A DNA stretch of 64,000 bases from TMED27 sp964350435. Lineage in GTDB: Bacteria > Pseudomonadota > Alphaproteobacteria > Micavibrionales > Micavibrionaceae. The stretch is taken from assembly GCA_964350435.1 (NCBI GenBank), contig CAYGJS010000006.1, positions 1 to 64,000 on the forward strand. Direction: 5' to 3'. The notes beneath the pieces are model-generated. The model had not been told where the DNA came from. It was given only the letters and a program-made list of their open reading frames with translations, and did not search any database. The position numbers and the translations under genes were made by a program. How positions within the stretch are numbered: position 1 is the stretch's first letter; the number at the start of each line of letters is the position of its first letter. Positions 41,331 through 50,330 of this stretch are shown here, one piece after another.

Positions 41331-42608
41331 TTAAGGCCGCGCTTGCCCAGAGCCATGCACCAGATACTTATAAGTGCAAAGCTGCTCCAGCCCCACAGGG
41401 CCGCGCGCGTGCATCTTGCCGGTGGCAATCCCGATCTCCGCCCCCATGCCAAACTCGCCGCCATCGGCAAATTGCGTCGAGGCATTATGCATCACGATCC
41501 CGCTATCTATATTCTTCAAGAACGCCTGCACAGCCTGTGCATCCTCGGCCAAAATCGAATCCGTATGATGCGACCCATATGTGTTGATATGCGTTATCGC
41601 CTCAGAAACGCCGTTCACAATCGCAACGCTCAGCTTCGCATCCAAATACTCGGTGGCCCAATCTTCACTCGCAGCCGCCGTAATGCGGCCATCGAGCACT
41701 TGCGCCATCTTGTCGCCCACAACCGCGCACCCCTTATCCAGCAAATTCGACACAATAGATTTCGCCAGTTCCTGATCTACCGCTTGGTCAATTAACAATG
41801 TTTCCATCGCCCCGCAAATCCCGGTGCGGCGCAGCTTCGCATTCTCGGTGACCTTGACGGCAATCTCAGGGTTAACGCTTGGGTGGACATAAATGTGGCA
41901 AATCCCGTCGAGATGCGAAAAAACAGGCATCGCCGCCTCGCTCTGCACGCGCTCTATCAAACCCTTACCCCCGCGCGGAATCATCACATCCACATGTGCA
42001 GATTTCAAAAGCGCGCCCACCGCCTCACGATCGGGAGTAGGGATCATCGACACCGCCTCCACAGGCAGACCTGCGGCTTTCAGTGCATCCTGAACAATAG
42101 CATGAAGCGCAAGCGAGCTATGGAGGCTCTCCGACCCCCCGCGCAAAATCACCGCATTATGAGATTTCAAACACAAAGCCGACGCGTCAACCGTCACATT
42201 CGGGCGCGATTCATAAATCATCCCCAAAACCCCAATCGGCACAGAAACCCGCTGGATCTTGAGGCCGTTCGGACGCTCCGTTTCCCACAAAACATGCCCC
42301 ACAGGGTCAGGCAAATCCCGCACCACCAAAACGCCGTCAGCCATCCCTTGAATACGCTCAGACGAGAGCTTCAAACGATCCAGCAGGGCAGGGGTTAAAC
42401 CCTTTTGCTCCCCCGCCGATAAGTCTTTCTTATTCGCCTCAATAATCTGGGATTCCCGCGCAACCAGCATCTCTGCGATTTTTGACAAAGCCGCATTTAT
42501 ATCTTGAGTTTTTGAATTGGTAAGAACGCCGGACGCCGCCTTCGCCTCGCGGCCTAACTGCTCAACGATTTGAAACGGAGGCAGGGCAGCAAGAGCTTCG
42601 GACATCAT
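41331..42608 (-). CDS. proA: gamma-glutamyl phosphate reductase
   Basis: This 425-residue enzyme reduces glutamyl-5-phosphate to the semialdehyde, the second step of proline synthesis. It has VGVLGMIYESRPNVTVDASA (read here as PIGVLGMIYESRPNVTVDA), VDVMIPRGGKGLIERVQ, and the catalytic cysteine in RRTGICGAMETLL. Its partner proB is at 59119-60270 rather than adjacent. It follows atpF on the same strand by 14 bp. Confidence 0.96.
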   Translation of the reverse strand: MMSEALAALPPFQIVEQLGREAKAASGVLTNSKTQDINAALSKIAEMLVARESQIIEANKKDLSAGEQKGLTPALLDRLKLSSERIQGMADGVLVVRDLPDPVGHVLWETERPNGLKIQRVSVPIGVLGMIYESRPNVTVDASALCLKSHNAVILRGGSESLHSSLALHAIVQDALKAAGLPVEAVSMIPTPDREAVGALLKSAHVDVMIPRGGKGLIERVQSEAAMPVFSHLDGICHIYVHPSVNPEIAVKVTENAKLRRTGICGAMETLLIDQAVDQELAKSIVSNLLDKGCAVVGDKMAQVLDGRITAAASEDWATEYLDAKLSVAIVNGVSEAITHINTYGSHHTDSILAEDAQAVQAFLKNIDSGIVMHNASTQFADGGEFGMGAEIGIATGKMHARGPVGLEQLCTYKYLVHGSGQARP

Positions 42609-42622
42609 AGAACCTATGGGGG

Positions 42623-43111
42623 TTAGTGGATATTCCCGCTTACGCTTTTAAGGGAGTCGGTAACAAGACGCTCACTGGTCTTCTTATCAAGTTTTTCGGC
42701 AATAATTTCAGCCGTAGCCGAAATCGCCAAAGACGCGGCGTGCTTGCGGATTTCTTCTTTCGCGGCTTCTTCCATGCGGACAAGACGCTCTTTAAGCTGA
42801 TCTTCGCGGCGCTTAATCGTTTCATCAAGATCAATTTCCGCTTTACGCTTAATCTCTTCCGCTTGCTTCTCGGCGGTCAAAACAATCCTCTGCGCATCCT
42901 TCATCGCCTCGGAATGCTTGCGTTGATACTGGGCAAGCAGAGATTGTGCCTCAACGCGCAAGTTCTCAGCTGTTTCAATTTCCGCGCGTATAGATTCAAT
43001 GCGCGTATCGAGCAAATTCAAAAACGCCGCCTTGCCCATCTTGAAAACAATGAAAACAAAAACAAGGAACGAAAGCGTAATCCAGGTATAAGTATCTTGT
43101 AAGATTTCCAT
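42623..43111 (-). CDS. atpF: ATP synthase F0 subunit b
   Basis: This 162-residue peripheral-stalk protein has one N-terminal helix (YTWITLSFLVFVFIVFKMGK) and a long charged coiled coil (IRAEIETAENLRVEAQSLLA and onward). Together with b' it holds the F1 head still. Alphaproteobacteria with separate b and b' show this order. Confidence 0.93.
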   Translation of the reverse strand: MEILQDTYTWITLSFLVFVFIVFKMGKAAFLNLLDTRIESIRAEIETAENLRVEAQSLLAQYQRKHSEAMKDAQRIVLTAEKQAEEIKRKAEIDLDETIKRREDQLKERLVRMEEAAKEEIRKHAASLAISATAEIIAEKLDKKTSERLVTDSLKSVSGNIH

Positions 43112-43122
43112 GGTCTAAACCC

Positions 43123-43854
43123 TTACGCTGCTTTCTTGTCTAAGTTTTTAACAACGCTCTCGGCCTGTTTCAAATCCGTTGAAACACCGATAATTTTCTC
43201 CGCCGCAATCCGCGCTGTCTCTGCCGCGATAGAATGCATGTCTTTCATGGCATCGGCCTTGGCACTTTGAATATTCACTTCCAGTTCACCGACGCTTTTA
43301 GAGGCGCGGAGTTGAAAGCTCTCAATCTTCTTTGTTGTTTTCTTTTTGATATCGTTTTCCGCGCTTAGGAACATCTGCGTAGCCTTGTCATGCGATTCCT
43401 GCATGATCTTGTCATACGCCTCATGCACGCTTTCAGCCTCCTTCTTCAAATCTTCCGCACTGTCTAGATTTTCCTGAATATGCTGACGGCGACCTTCAAT
43501 AGTCGAAGACATCTCGGGCAGAATTTTTTTAGAAAAAAGCAGATACATACACAAGAATGTGAATGTCAGCCAAAAGATTTGGCTCGGGTAATATTTAGGA
43601 TCCAGCTGAGGCAGACCCTTTTTCTTTTCCCCATGCCCGTCATCATGCGCATCAGCATGAAGAATCCCTTCAACGTCTTCCAAAGGCGTCCCGAGATCGC
43701 CTTCAGGCAAAACCCCTTCCGTAGGCGGAACAACCTCAACCTGCCCATATTCTATAACAAGGGCCTCCGGTGACTGTACATCCTCTGCCACAGCCATGTT
43801 CGAAACCACGGCTGCGCCCAGCATCATCAAAGTGAGAAAGAGTATTCTTTTCAT
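43123..43854 (-). CDS. atpG: ATP synthase F0 subunit b' with extended N-terminus
   Basis: This 243-residue subunit is longer than the usual 160-200. It has a signal-like segment (KRILFLTLMMLGAAVVSNMA), an acidic, His-containing spacer (DVEGILHADAHDDGHGEKKK, about 60-80), then the membrane helix (PSQIFWLTFTFLCMYLLFSK, about 91-110) and the coiled coil. The extension would lie in the periplasm or be cleaved. It is 11 bp upstream of atpF and follows atpE. Confidence 0.9.
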   Translation of the reverse strand: MKRILFLTLMMLGAAVVSNMAVAEDVQSPEALVIEYGQVEVVPPTEGVLPEGDLGTPLEDVEGILHADAHDDGHGEKKKGLPQLDPKYYPSQIFWLTFTFLCMYLLFSKKILPEMSSTIEGRRQHIQENLDSAEDLKKEAESVHEAYDKIMQESHDKATQMFLSAENDIKKKTTKKIESFQLRASKSVGELEVNIQSAKADAMKDMHSIAAETARIAAEKIIGVSTDLKQAESVVKNLDKKAA

Positions 43855-43881
43855 GTGTGCGCGCTTCTCAAACAGAGAATA

Positions 43882-44109
43882 CTAGAACATGAACAAGATC
43901 ATCAAAGACACAACCAATGCGAAAATCGCAAGAGCTTCTGTCAACGCGAAAGTCAGGAAGAATTTCTTATCCAGAACTTCAGCAGCCTTTGGGTTTCTGC
44001 CCGCTGCATCATTGTATGATGAGAAAATCATACCAAGACCAATACCCACACCAAATAGGGGCAACAGTGCAATAGCGGCAGCAATAAGTTTCGCAGATTC
44101 AACTTCCAT
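43882..44109 (-). CDS. atpE: ATP synthase F0 subunit c
   Basis: This 75-residue hairpin protein forms the rotor ring. Helix 1 has GVGIGLGMIFSSYNDAAGRN, the polar loop is RNPKA, and helix 2 carries the proton-binding Glu in LTEALAIFALVVSL. The residues around the site fit proton rather than sodium coupling. Confidence 0.96.
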   Translation of the reverse strand: MEVESAKLIAAAIALLPLFGVGIGLGMIFSSYNDAAGRNPKAAEVLDKKFFLTFALTEALAIFALVVSLMILFMF

Positions 44110-44181
44110 TTTTTTAACGTCCTTCTTTTAAGTTAAACAGTGGTATGAAAACCTTTTTTAATTACCGGCGATCCTACACAT

Positions 44182-44931
44182 TTAATGGTGAAGATCAACC
44201 GTATCTTTCAGATAAATACAGCTTAAAATCGCAAAAATATACGCCTGCAACAAAGCAACCAAAAGCTCCAACGCATAAATCGCTACGTTAAACGTCGCCG
44301 GGATCAAACCCAAAATCGGCCCTGCCGCGCCAAGACCAAGGAACAGCGTAGAGAAAATCGCAAAAATTTTCAAAACCAAATGCCCCGCCATCATATTCGC
44401 AAACAAACGCACAGAAAGCGTTAGCGGGCGAATAAAGAACGACAAAATTTCAATCGGCACGATCAAAAACTGCAAGGGCAACGGTACGCCAGCCGGTGCA
44501 AACATGCTCAAGAATTTAAAGCCGTGATTAACAAAGCCCAAAATCGTCACCGTAAAAAACACGAGCAGCGCCAGCGCGGCCGTCACAATAATATGGCTTG
44601 TATAAGTAAAGGAATGCGGGATAAGCCCCAAAACATTGCCCATCAAAACAATCACAAACAGAGTGAAAATAAGCGGAAAATACTGACGACCCTTAGACCC
44701 GATATTCTCCCGAATCATATTCGCAATCGCTTCGTATAAAAACTCCGCCGACATTTGCAAACGTCCGGGGACAATCGCTTTTTTCTGACCCGCCAAAATC
44801 AGAAAAAGAGAAGAGGTCAACATCGCAATCATCATCCACAAAGATGAATTCGTAAACGACAGATCAATTCCGGAAACTTCAAACGGAATGATGGGCACAA
44901 TTTCAAATTGCTTGATCGGATCCAATGCCAC
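44182..44931 (-). CDS. atpB: ATP synthase F0 subunit a
   Basis: This 249-residue membrane subunit forms the proton half-channels. The essential arginine lies in RPLTLSVRLFANMMAGHLVL, and the C-terminal helix reads NVAIYALELLVALLQAYIFA. The N-terminus DPIKQFEIVPIIPFEV is typical of alphaproteobacterial subunit a. Confidence 0.96.
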   Translation of the reverse strand: MALDPIKQFEIVPIIPFEVSGIDLSFTNSSLWMMIAMLTSSLFLILAGQKKAIVPGRLQMSAEFLYEAIANMIRENIGSKGRQYFPLIFTLFVIVLMGNVLGLIPHSFTYTSHIIVTAALALLVFFTVTILGFVNHGFKFLSMFAPAGVPLPLQFLIVPIEILSFFIRPLTLSVRLFANMMAGHLVLKIFAIFSTLFLGLGAAGPILGLIPATFNVAIYALELLVALLQAYIFAILSCIYLKDTVDLHH

Positions 44932-44968
44932 GGCGTTAAAACTCCCTAAATCGATTGAACGCAGTAAA

Positions 44969-45325
44969 TTATTTTTTCGAAGCCTGTTTAGCGTCTTTTT
45001 TCACGCCTTGCAAGCCGTTATTGGCAAGCTTTTCCTGTTCTTTTTTATGTTGCGCCGCATATCCGACGCTCGCCCCCAGATTTTGAGAAATCCTATAGAT
45101 GCTCAAAAACCCCGCAGCCGTCCCCATAAGAAAGAATATAATCATAAATAACGGCTTGGTGCCAAAGAAAGAATCAAGCCCATAACCAATCGCCCCGCCG
45201 ACAAGAATGCTGAGCACCAGCTCCATACCGGCTTGAACGCCTTCCCGATTGCTATGATCAGGAACCTCCTCAGCCCCCTTGGCTTTCCGGATTTTAGCCT
45301 CCAGATCCTCAAGATCCTTATTCAT
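44969..45325 (-). CDS. atpI: ATP synthase accessory protein AtpI
   Basis: This 118-residue protein has two membrane helices (GMELVLSILVGGAIGYGLDS and KPLFMIIFFLMGTAAGFLSI) and charged termini, the AtpI/AtpZ pattern. It may help assemble the c ring or carry magnesium or calcium. Its start overlaps the smc stop by 4 bp, so F0 genes are coupled to smc translation. Confidence 0.88.
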   Translation of the reverse strand: MNKDLEDLEAKIRKAKGAEEVPDHSNREGVQAGMELVLSILVGGAIGYGLDSFFGTKPLFMIIFFLMGTAAGFLSIYRISQNLGASVGYAAQHKKEQEKLANNGLQGVKKDAKQASKK

Positions 45326-48300
45326 GCCGCTTCTTCCAAGAACTCAAAGCTTTGCTGAAGGTCAACAGACACAAGCTGCGAAACCCCGCGCTCCGCCATG
45401 GTCACGCCATAAAGCCGGTCCATTCGCGCCATCGTCAAACGGTGGTGCGTAATGATCAGGAACCTTGTTTCCCCGCGCTCCGCAATCTCATCGAGCAAAT
45501 CACAAACGCGATCCACATTCGCATCATCCAGCGGCGCATCAATCTCGTCCAAAACACAAATCGGCGAAGGATTGGTCAGAAACATCGCGAAGATCAAAGC
45601 AATCGAAGCCATCGTCTGCTCCCCGCCCGAAAGCAGCGACAGCGACTGCAAAGACTTACCCGGCGGCTGCGCAAAAATCTCCAACCCCGATTGCAGCGGA
45701 TCATCCGAATCAACAAGCGCCAAATGTGCCTGACCGCCACCAAACAAAGTCATAAATAGCCGCTGGAAATGCCCATTCACATGATCAAACGCAATCAGCA
45801 AACGCTCCCGCGCTTCCTTATTAATCTTCTGAATCCCCGCCCGAAGTTCCTCAATCGCCTGCACAAGGTCATTGCGCTCACTCAGCAAGCCCCCAACTTC
45901 CTTCTCCAGCTCCTGCGCTTCATCGTCTGCGCGCAAGTTCACAGGGCCAATCTGGTCACGCTCTCGGCTCAAATTCTCACGCTTGGATTTAATCGAATCG
46001 AGATCGCCTAACTCCTTATCCATATCAATCGCCGCATGCGCCGAAAGCTGCGAAGGTGCCATTTCGAACTTATCCTGTATTGCGGCATCCAAAACATCCA
46101 TTTGCTCCTGCAAACCCGCAATCGTAGCCTGCGCATGTGCCCGTGATTCGCGCGCCTCGCCCAAAACGCTCTCCGCTTCTTTGAGCGCGCGACTGCTCTC
46201 CAGCACCTCAGCTTCACAGGCCGCCAGATTCTCCGCCGCTTCATCGCGTTGTTTCTCCAGATGCGATATCCTCTCCAGCAGTGCATTCTTGTGCTCTTCG
46301 AAATCTTTGGGCTGCGCCTTGATTGCCGCAAGCTTCTCCGCCAAAGCGCCCTTGCGCTCCTCCAATTCCTTCATCCGCTCCCGCGCACGGATGCTTCGGT
46401 TTTGCACGTTCACCCGTTCATCGGCAATCGCACGGATGCGTGCCTTGCGGGTGTTTTGCTGGGCTTGGGTAATGTCGCATGCACGAACCGCTTCGTTATA
46501 AGCACTGCGGGATTCCTGCAGCGTTATCTTGAGCGTTTCAAGCTGCGCTTCCTGCTCTTCATGTGAAGAATCCTGATAGGCCTTAAGACGCGTTTCATCA
46601 TCCTTCAATGTCTTGGAAAGCTCCGCCAGTTCCTCCGCGCTCTGCGCAATCACATCATCAATGCGTTTTTTCTCACTCCCCAGAGCCGCCTGCTGTTCGC
46701 GAAGATCGGCAAATTGCGCCCGCAAGGCCTGTAAACTCTGCTCCGTCGCCGATTTTTCGGCTGTCTTGGCCTTGCGCATATCATCCTGCGCATTCCTCTC
46801 CGTCACCAAATTATCCAGCGCCTCTTGCGCCGCCACGGCCTGCTTCTCAATATTCGGACGTTTCTTAATCAGAGCCGCCAGCTGGTTCTTTTGCTCCAGC
46901 TGAATCGCATGGCGATCCGCCGCTTCACTCGAAATGCTAAACCCGTCCCAACGCCAATACGTGCCCTGCGCCGATACCAAAGATTGACCGACCTGAAGCT
47001 CACGCCAGAGTTTCTCGCCCGCCGCATCATCCGCGACAACGCCAATCTGCGACAAAGCCGCGCTCAAGGCCTTCGGGGCTTTAACTTTCGGCAGCAAACT
47101 CTCCGCACCTTTCGGCAAAGCGGGCAGGGACTTCACATCACGCCCGCCGTCATACCACCGCGTCGAAGCCTGCGCATCCAGCGAAGCCAGCAACGTATCC
47201 CCCATAGCCCGTGACAATGCCTTCTCAAACCCGCTTTCGGGCTGAACATCCCCAAGCACGGGCATAAATTCATCATCAGAATTAACTTTAAGAAAGCTTT
47301 CCAACATACTGATTTCAGTATCAAATTCAGACTTAGACTTTTCGCGCACACTCAAGGCTGTGCGCGCCGTCTCAATCTTGGCATTTAACGCCTCAACCTC
47401 TTTTTGCGCTTTTTCAATCGCGCTATCGGTCTTGGTCAGAACATTCAAAAGGCTCGAAATCTCGGATTCCAACTTCCCGCTATCATCCAATCCTTGGGTG
47501 TTGAGTGCCTTTAAGTCTTCCTCGGCCTTGGCTTTACGGGTCTGCAGCCGCTCGATACGTTCTCGCGTAGTTTCAATGCGATTGGTGAGTGCCTGCTTCT
47601 GCGCCTTAGCCTCCGCCGCGCCTTGCATAAGGGCGTTATATTGCTCCTCAAGAACAAGAACCTTATCCTCAAGAGCCTGACGCGCTTTTTCCTTCTCGCT
47701 CAGCTGCCCTTCAGCCTTCTTCTCATCCTCGATAATCTGCACATGCTCGGCCTGAAGCTTCTCCGCCAGAGCCGTGCTCTCGCTCAATGTCGTATCTTCG
47801 TGGCTATAATCGGTAACGGCCAATATATGCTGCTCAAGCGTTTCTTCCAAAATCTGCTTCGCGCGGCCTTCTTCATCTTCAATCCGCTGCAACGCCACTT
47901 TCTGCGTCTGCAAACTCGCCGCTGCCTCGACTTCAACTTTGCGCAATGCGGGCAAATCCTGCGCCTGTGTCGTTTGCGTTTTCGTGAGCTGCGTGACCGT
48001 TCCCAAACGGTCTGCCACAAGGCTCTCCGCTTCATTAAACTTCGCACGTGTCGCGATCATCCGCTCTTCAAGCGCTTGCCATTCCATATAGGCAATCAAA
48101 ATTTCAAACTGGCGGATTTGCGCACTCAGATTGCGGTATTTCATTGCCTGACGGGCTTGTCGTTTAAGGGCGTTCAAACGGCCTTCCATGCCGCCCACCA
48201 CATCTTCAATCCGCACCAAATTCGCATCCGCCGCCTTAAGACGCAATTCCGCCTCATGCCGACGCGCAAACAGCCCCGAAATCCCCGCCGAATCTTCCAA

Positions 48301-48792
48301 AATCAAACGACGCTCATGCGGCTTCGCATTGATCATCTGTGTCACGCGCCCCTGCGAAACCATGGCCGGCGAATTCGCTCCCGTCACCGTATCCGCAAAC
48401 AACATCTGCACATCACGCGCCCGAACCGTCTTGCCGTTAATTTTATATTGCGAACCATGATCGCGCTCGATCTTCCGCACAATCTCTATCTCGTCACTGC
48501 CGTTATAAGCCGAAGGCGCAGTGCGCTTGGAGTTATTGAGGAGGAGGGACACTTCGGCAATATTACGCTTCGACCTCTGCGTCGTGCCGTTGAAGATCAC
48601 ATCTTCCATCCCGTCGCCGCGCATCCGCTTTGCCGAGTTTTCACCCATCACCCATCGCAGAGCCTCAACAAGATTGGATTTCCCGCATCCATTCGGCCCA
48701 ACAACGCCATTCAGCCCCGGACCAATATCCAGCTCTGTGCGGTCCACAAAGGACTTAAAGCCATTCAAACGCAGTCGGGAAAATTGGATCAT
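45322..48792 (-). CDS. smc: chromosome segregation protein SMC
   Basis: This 1156-residue condensin ATPase has Walker A at 32-39 (GPNGCGKSNLVEALRWVMGE), two long coiled coils, a hinge near the middle (EFMPVLGDVQPESGFEKALS) and the C-terminal signature LSLLSGGEQTMASIALIFAM followed by Walker B (ICVLDEIDAPLDDANV). It compacts and segregates the chromosome with ScpAB. It overlaps dsbA-like and atpI genes by 4 bp each, forming a tight unit. Confidence 0.97.
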   Translation of the reverse strand: MIQFSRLRLNGFKSFVDRTELDIGPGLNGVVGPNGCGKSNLVEALRWVMGENSAKRMRGDGMEDVIFNGTTQRSKRNIAEVSLLLNNSKRTAPSAYNGSDEIEIVRKIERDHGSQYKINGKTVRARDVQMLFADTVTGANSPAMVSQGRVTQMINAKPHERRLILEDSAGISGLFARRHEAELRLKAADANLVRIEDVVGGMEGRLNALKRQARQAMKYRNLSAQIRQFEILIAYMEWQALEERMIATRAKFNEAESLVADRLGTVTQLTKTQTTQAQDLPALRKVEVEAAASLQTQKVALQRIEDEEGRAKQILEETLEQHILAVTDYSHEDTTLSESTALAEKLQAEHVQIIEDEKKAEGQLSEKEKARQALEDKVLVLEEQYNALMQGAAEAKAQKQALTNRIETTRERIERLQTRKAKAEEDLKALNTQGLDDSGKLESEISSLLNVLTKTDSAIEKAQKEVEALNAKIETARTALSVREKSKSEFDTEISMLESFLKVNSDDEFMPVLGDVQPESGFEKALSRAMGDTLLASLDAQASTRWYDGGRDVKSLPALPKGAESLLPKVKAPKALSAALSQIGVVADDAAGEKLWRELQVGQSLVSAQGTYWRWDGFSISSEAADRHAIQLEQKNQLAALIKKRPNIEKQAVAAQEALDNLVTERNAQDDMRKAKTAEKSATEQSLQALRAQFADLREQQAALGSEKKRIDDVIAQSAEELAELSKTLKDDETRLKAYQDSSHEEQEAQLETLKITLQESRSAYNEAVRACDITQAQQNTRKARIRAIADERVNVQNRSIRARERMKELEERKGALAEKLAAIKAQPKDFEEHKNALLERISHLEKQRDEAAENLAACEAEVLESSRALKEAESVLGEARESRAHAQATIAGLQEQMDVLDAAIQDKFEMAPSQLSAHAAIDMDKELGDLDSIKSKRENLSRERDQIGPVNLRADDEAQELEKEVGGLLSERNDLVQAIEELRAGIQKINKEARERLLIAFDHVNGHFQRLFMTLFGGGQAHLALVDSDDPLQSGLEIFAQPPGKSLQSLSLLSGGEQTMASIALIFAMFLTNPSPICVLDEIDAPLDDANVDRVCDLLDEIAERGETRFLIITHHRLTMARMDRLYGVTMAERGVSQLVSVDLQQSFEFLEEAA

Positions 48793-49727
48793 TCTTCGGG
48801 TGAACTTTCCACAACAGGTTGAGCATTCGCGCCATTTTGAATGTCAGCCAAAGCTTCCTGAATCCCTTTATCAAAATTCTCAAAATCCATCGCGCCGGAC
48901 AAAACCTTCTGGTTGTTAATCACAAAGCTCGGCGTGGAGCGGATATCAAACTTGCTCTGCACCGCCTGTATGCGGTCGAGCAGAACCTTCTGCAAGTCCT
49001 CATTCTTCAGGCACGCATCAACCCCGCGCTCATCCAAACCGAACTCCGCCGCTTTGCCGCGAAGATAGGCAATATATTTCATCGCGTCATACGCCCACTC
49101 ATCTTGCTGCTCGAACAGCTGCTGAACAAATCCGAAATAATCTGCATCCTGCGGCAAACACCGCGCAATCATACTGGCGTGCAGCGCAGGCGCATTGAGC
49201 GGGAAGTCAGAAAACACCAGATACGCCTTGCCCGTATCGATATAAGCCGCCTTAAACGCGGGAAACGCATTACGGTGAAACATACCGCAATGCCCACAAG
49301 TGAAAGAGCTATGCTCGGTAATCTTGATCGGAGCCCGCCTATCCCCCAAAACCCGCTCTGTCTTGGCGAAGGACAGATCAAACAGCGCCGCATCCCCAGC
49401 CCTCGCCGCTGTATCGGCACCCTCAGAATCACTGGTCAGCTGTTCGCACGCCTCCCTCACAGAACCGTCTTCATTCAAACGCTCGACCGCGTCATCACAA
49501 TCATCAACAGCCTCCAAAGCCTCAAGAGCAGAAGTCTCAGAACCCTCGGCCTGATCTTCGTTCATTTCTATTTGTGCAGAAAGCTCCTCGGCCACATCAA
49601 CCGGCTCCGGCTGGGGCATAAGGAAAAAAGCAGCCGCCAACACAACAAATAATAAAAGGATCAAGAAAAAGATTTTCTTTTCTGACGATTTTTTATCTTC
49701 AGAAGGGGCGTTATTATTCTCTGGCAT
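48789..49727 (-). CDS. DsbA-family thiol oxidoreductase, membrane-anchored
   Basis: This 312-residue protein has one N-terminal membrane helix (FFLILLLFVVLAAAFFLMPQ, 20-39), a Glu/Ala-rich linker with two cysteines (about 77 and 94), then a DsbA/thioredoxin domain with CGHC at 144-147 (SSFTCGHCGMFHRNAF) and cis-Pro in RSTPSFVINN. It probably introduces or shuffles disulphides in the periplasm. DsbA-like genes just before smc, after mutY and a DUF721 gene, are common in alphaproteobacteria. Confidence 0.92.
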   Translation of the reverse strand: MPENNNAPSEDKKSSEKKIFFLILLLFVVLAAAFFLMPQPEPVDVAEELSAQIEMNEDQAEGSETSALEALEAVDDCDDAVERLNEDGSVREACEQLTSDSEGADTAARAGDAALFDLSFAKTERVLGDRRAPIKITEHSSFTCGHCGMFHRNAFPAFKAAYIDTGKAYLVFSDFPLNAPALHASMIARCLPQDADYFGFVQQLFEQQDEWAYDAMKYIAYLRGKAAEFGLDERGVDACLKNEDLQKVLLDRIQAVQSKFDIRSTPSFVINNQKVLSGAMDFENFDKGIQEALADIQNGANAQPVVESSPEE

Positions 49728-49847
49728 AGGATTTCCTTAAGGGCTAAAATATTTTTGAATGTCCCGAAACTGCCGCAAAACCCTATATATGTCAACGTTT
49801 TTGGCGGCTTCTCATAGGATTATCCACATCCGAGAAAGGGGGCAATT

Positions 49848-50321
49848 TTAATCCCGCAAAGTTACAATCAGTATATTTTGCCCCGCCTCTCCTGTTTTCG
49901 GCAAAAGATCCACCACGCGGTAAGAAACGCCATGATCCTCAAGCGTCTTGCGCGCCGATAAAGCCCGCTCAAGCGCAAGCCTGCGCTTGTCGTTGTCGTT
50001 TAAACCCGTCTGATAGGCATAAGACAAAACCTCAACCCGCTTGTTTTGCTCCAGCCTGACCAAAACCGCCCCCAGCAATGCCTGTTCCTGATCCTCCGAA
50101 AGCGTGCTCTGTCCCTCTTCAAATTCAAGCCTCAGCGCAGAAACAGCCTCATTCGCTGACGGCTCTTCAATCGCTTGCAAAATTTCTGGAGCAGGGGGAG
50201 GCGCAATCTCAATCGGCACTTTCAAGGCATCAATTCGCGCCTGCATCTCGGCATCTACTTGCGCAAATCCCCCCGCCGAGAGAAAAACCAAAAAAGTAAC
50301 GAAAATTGAAATTCGGATCAT
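49848..50321 (-). CDS. OmpA-like periplasmic protein
   Basis: This 157-residue protein has a signal peptide (MIRISIFVTFLVFLSAGGFA), a Pro-rich segment and a C-terminal OmpA-like domain (about 65-157: EEGQSTLSEDQEQALLGAVL, EVLSYAYQTGLNDNDKRRLA, ALSARKTLEDHGV). It lacks a lipobox Cys, so it is not Pal. A peptidoglycan-binding role is inferred from the fold. It lies between suhB and the dsbA-like gene, 120 bp upstream of the latter. Confidence 0.75.
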   Translation of the reverse strand: MIRISIFVTFLVFLSAGGFAQVDAEMQARIDALKVPIEIAPPPAPEILQAIEEPSANEAVSALRLEFEEGQSTLSEDQEQALLGAVLVRLEQNKRVEVLSYAYQTGLNDNDKRRLALERALSARKTLEDHGVSYRVVDLLPKTGEAGQNILIVTLRD

Positions 50322-50330
50322 AAAATCCAG

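Noticed and set aside
47623..48822. 399-residue open frame on the + strand opposite smc
   Set aside because: It lies wholly inside the coding frame of SMC on the other strand, has no fitting ribosome site, and its sequence is Arg/His/Leu-rich noise typical of antisense frames.
49848..50321. OmpA-like gene as the missing pal
   Set aside because: It lacks the lipobox cysteine needed for outer membrane anchoring, and is far from the tol genes.
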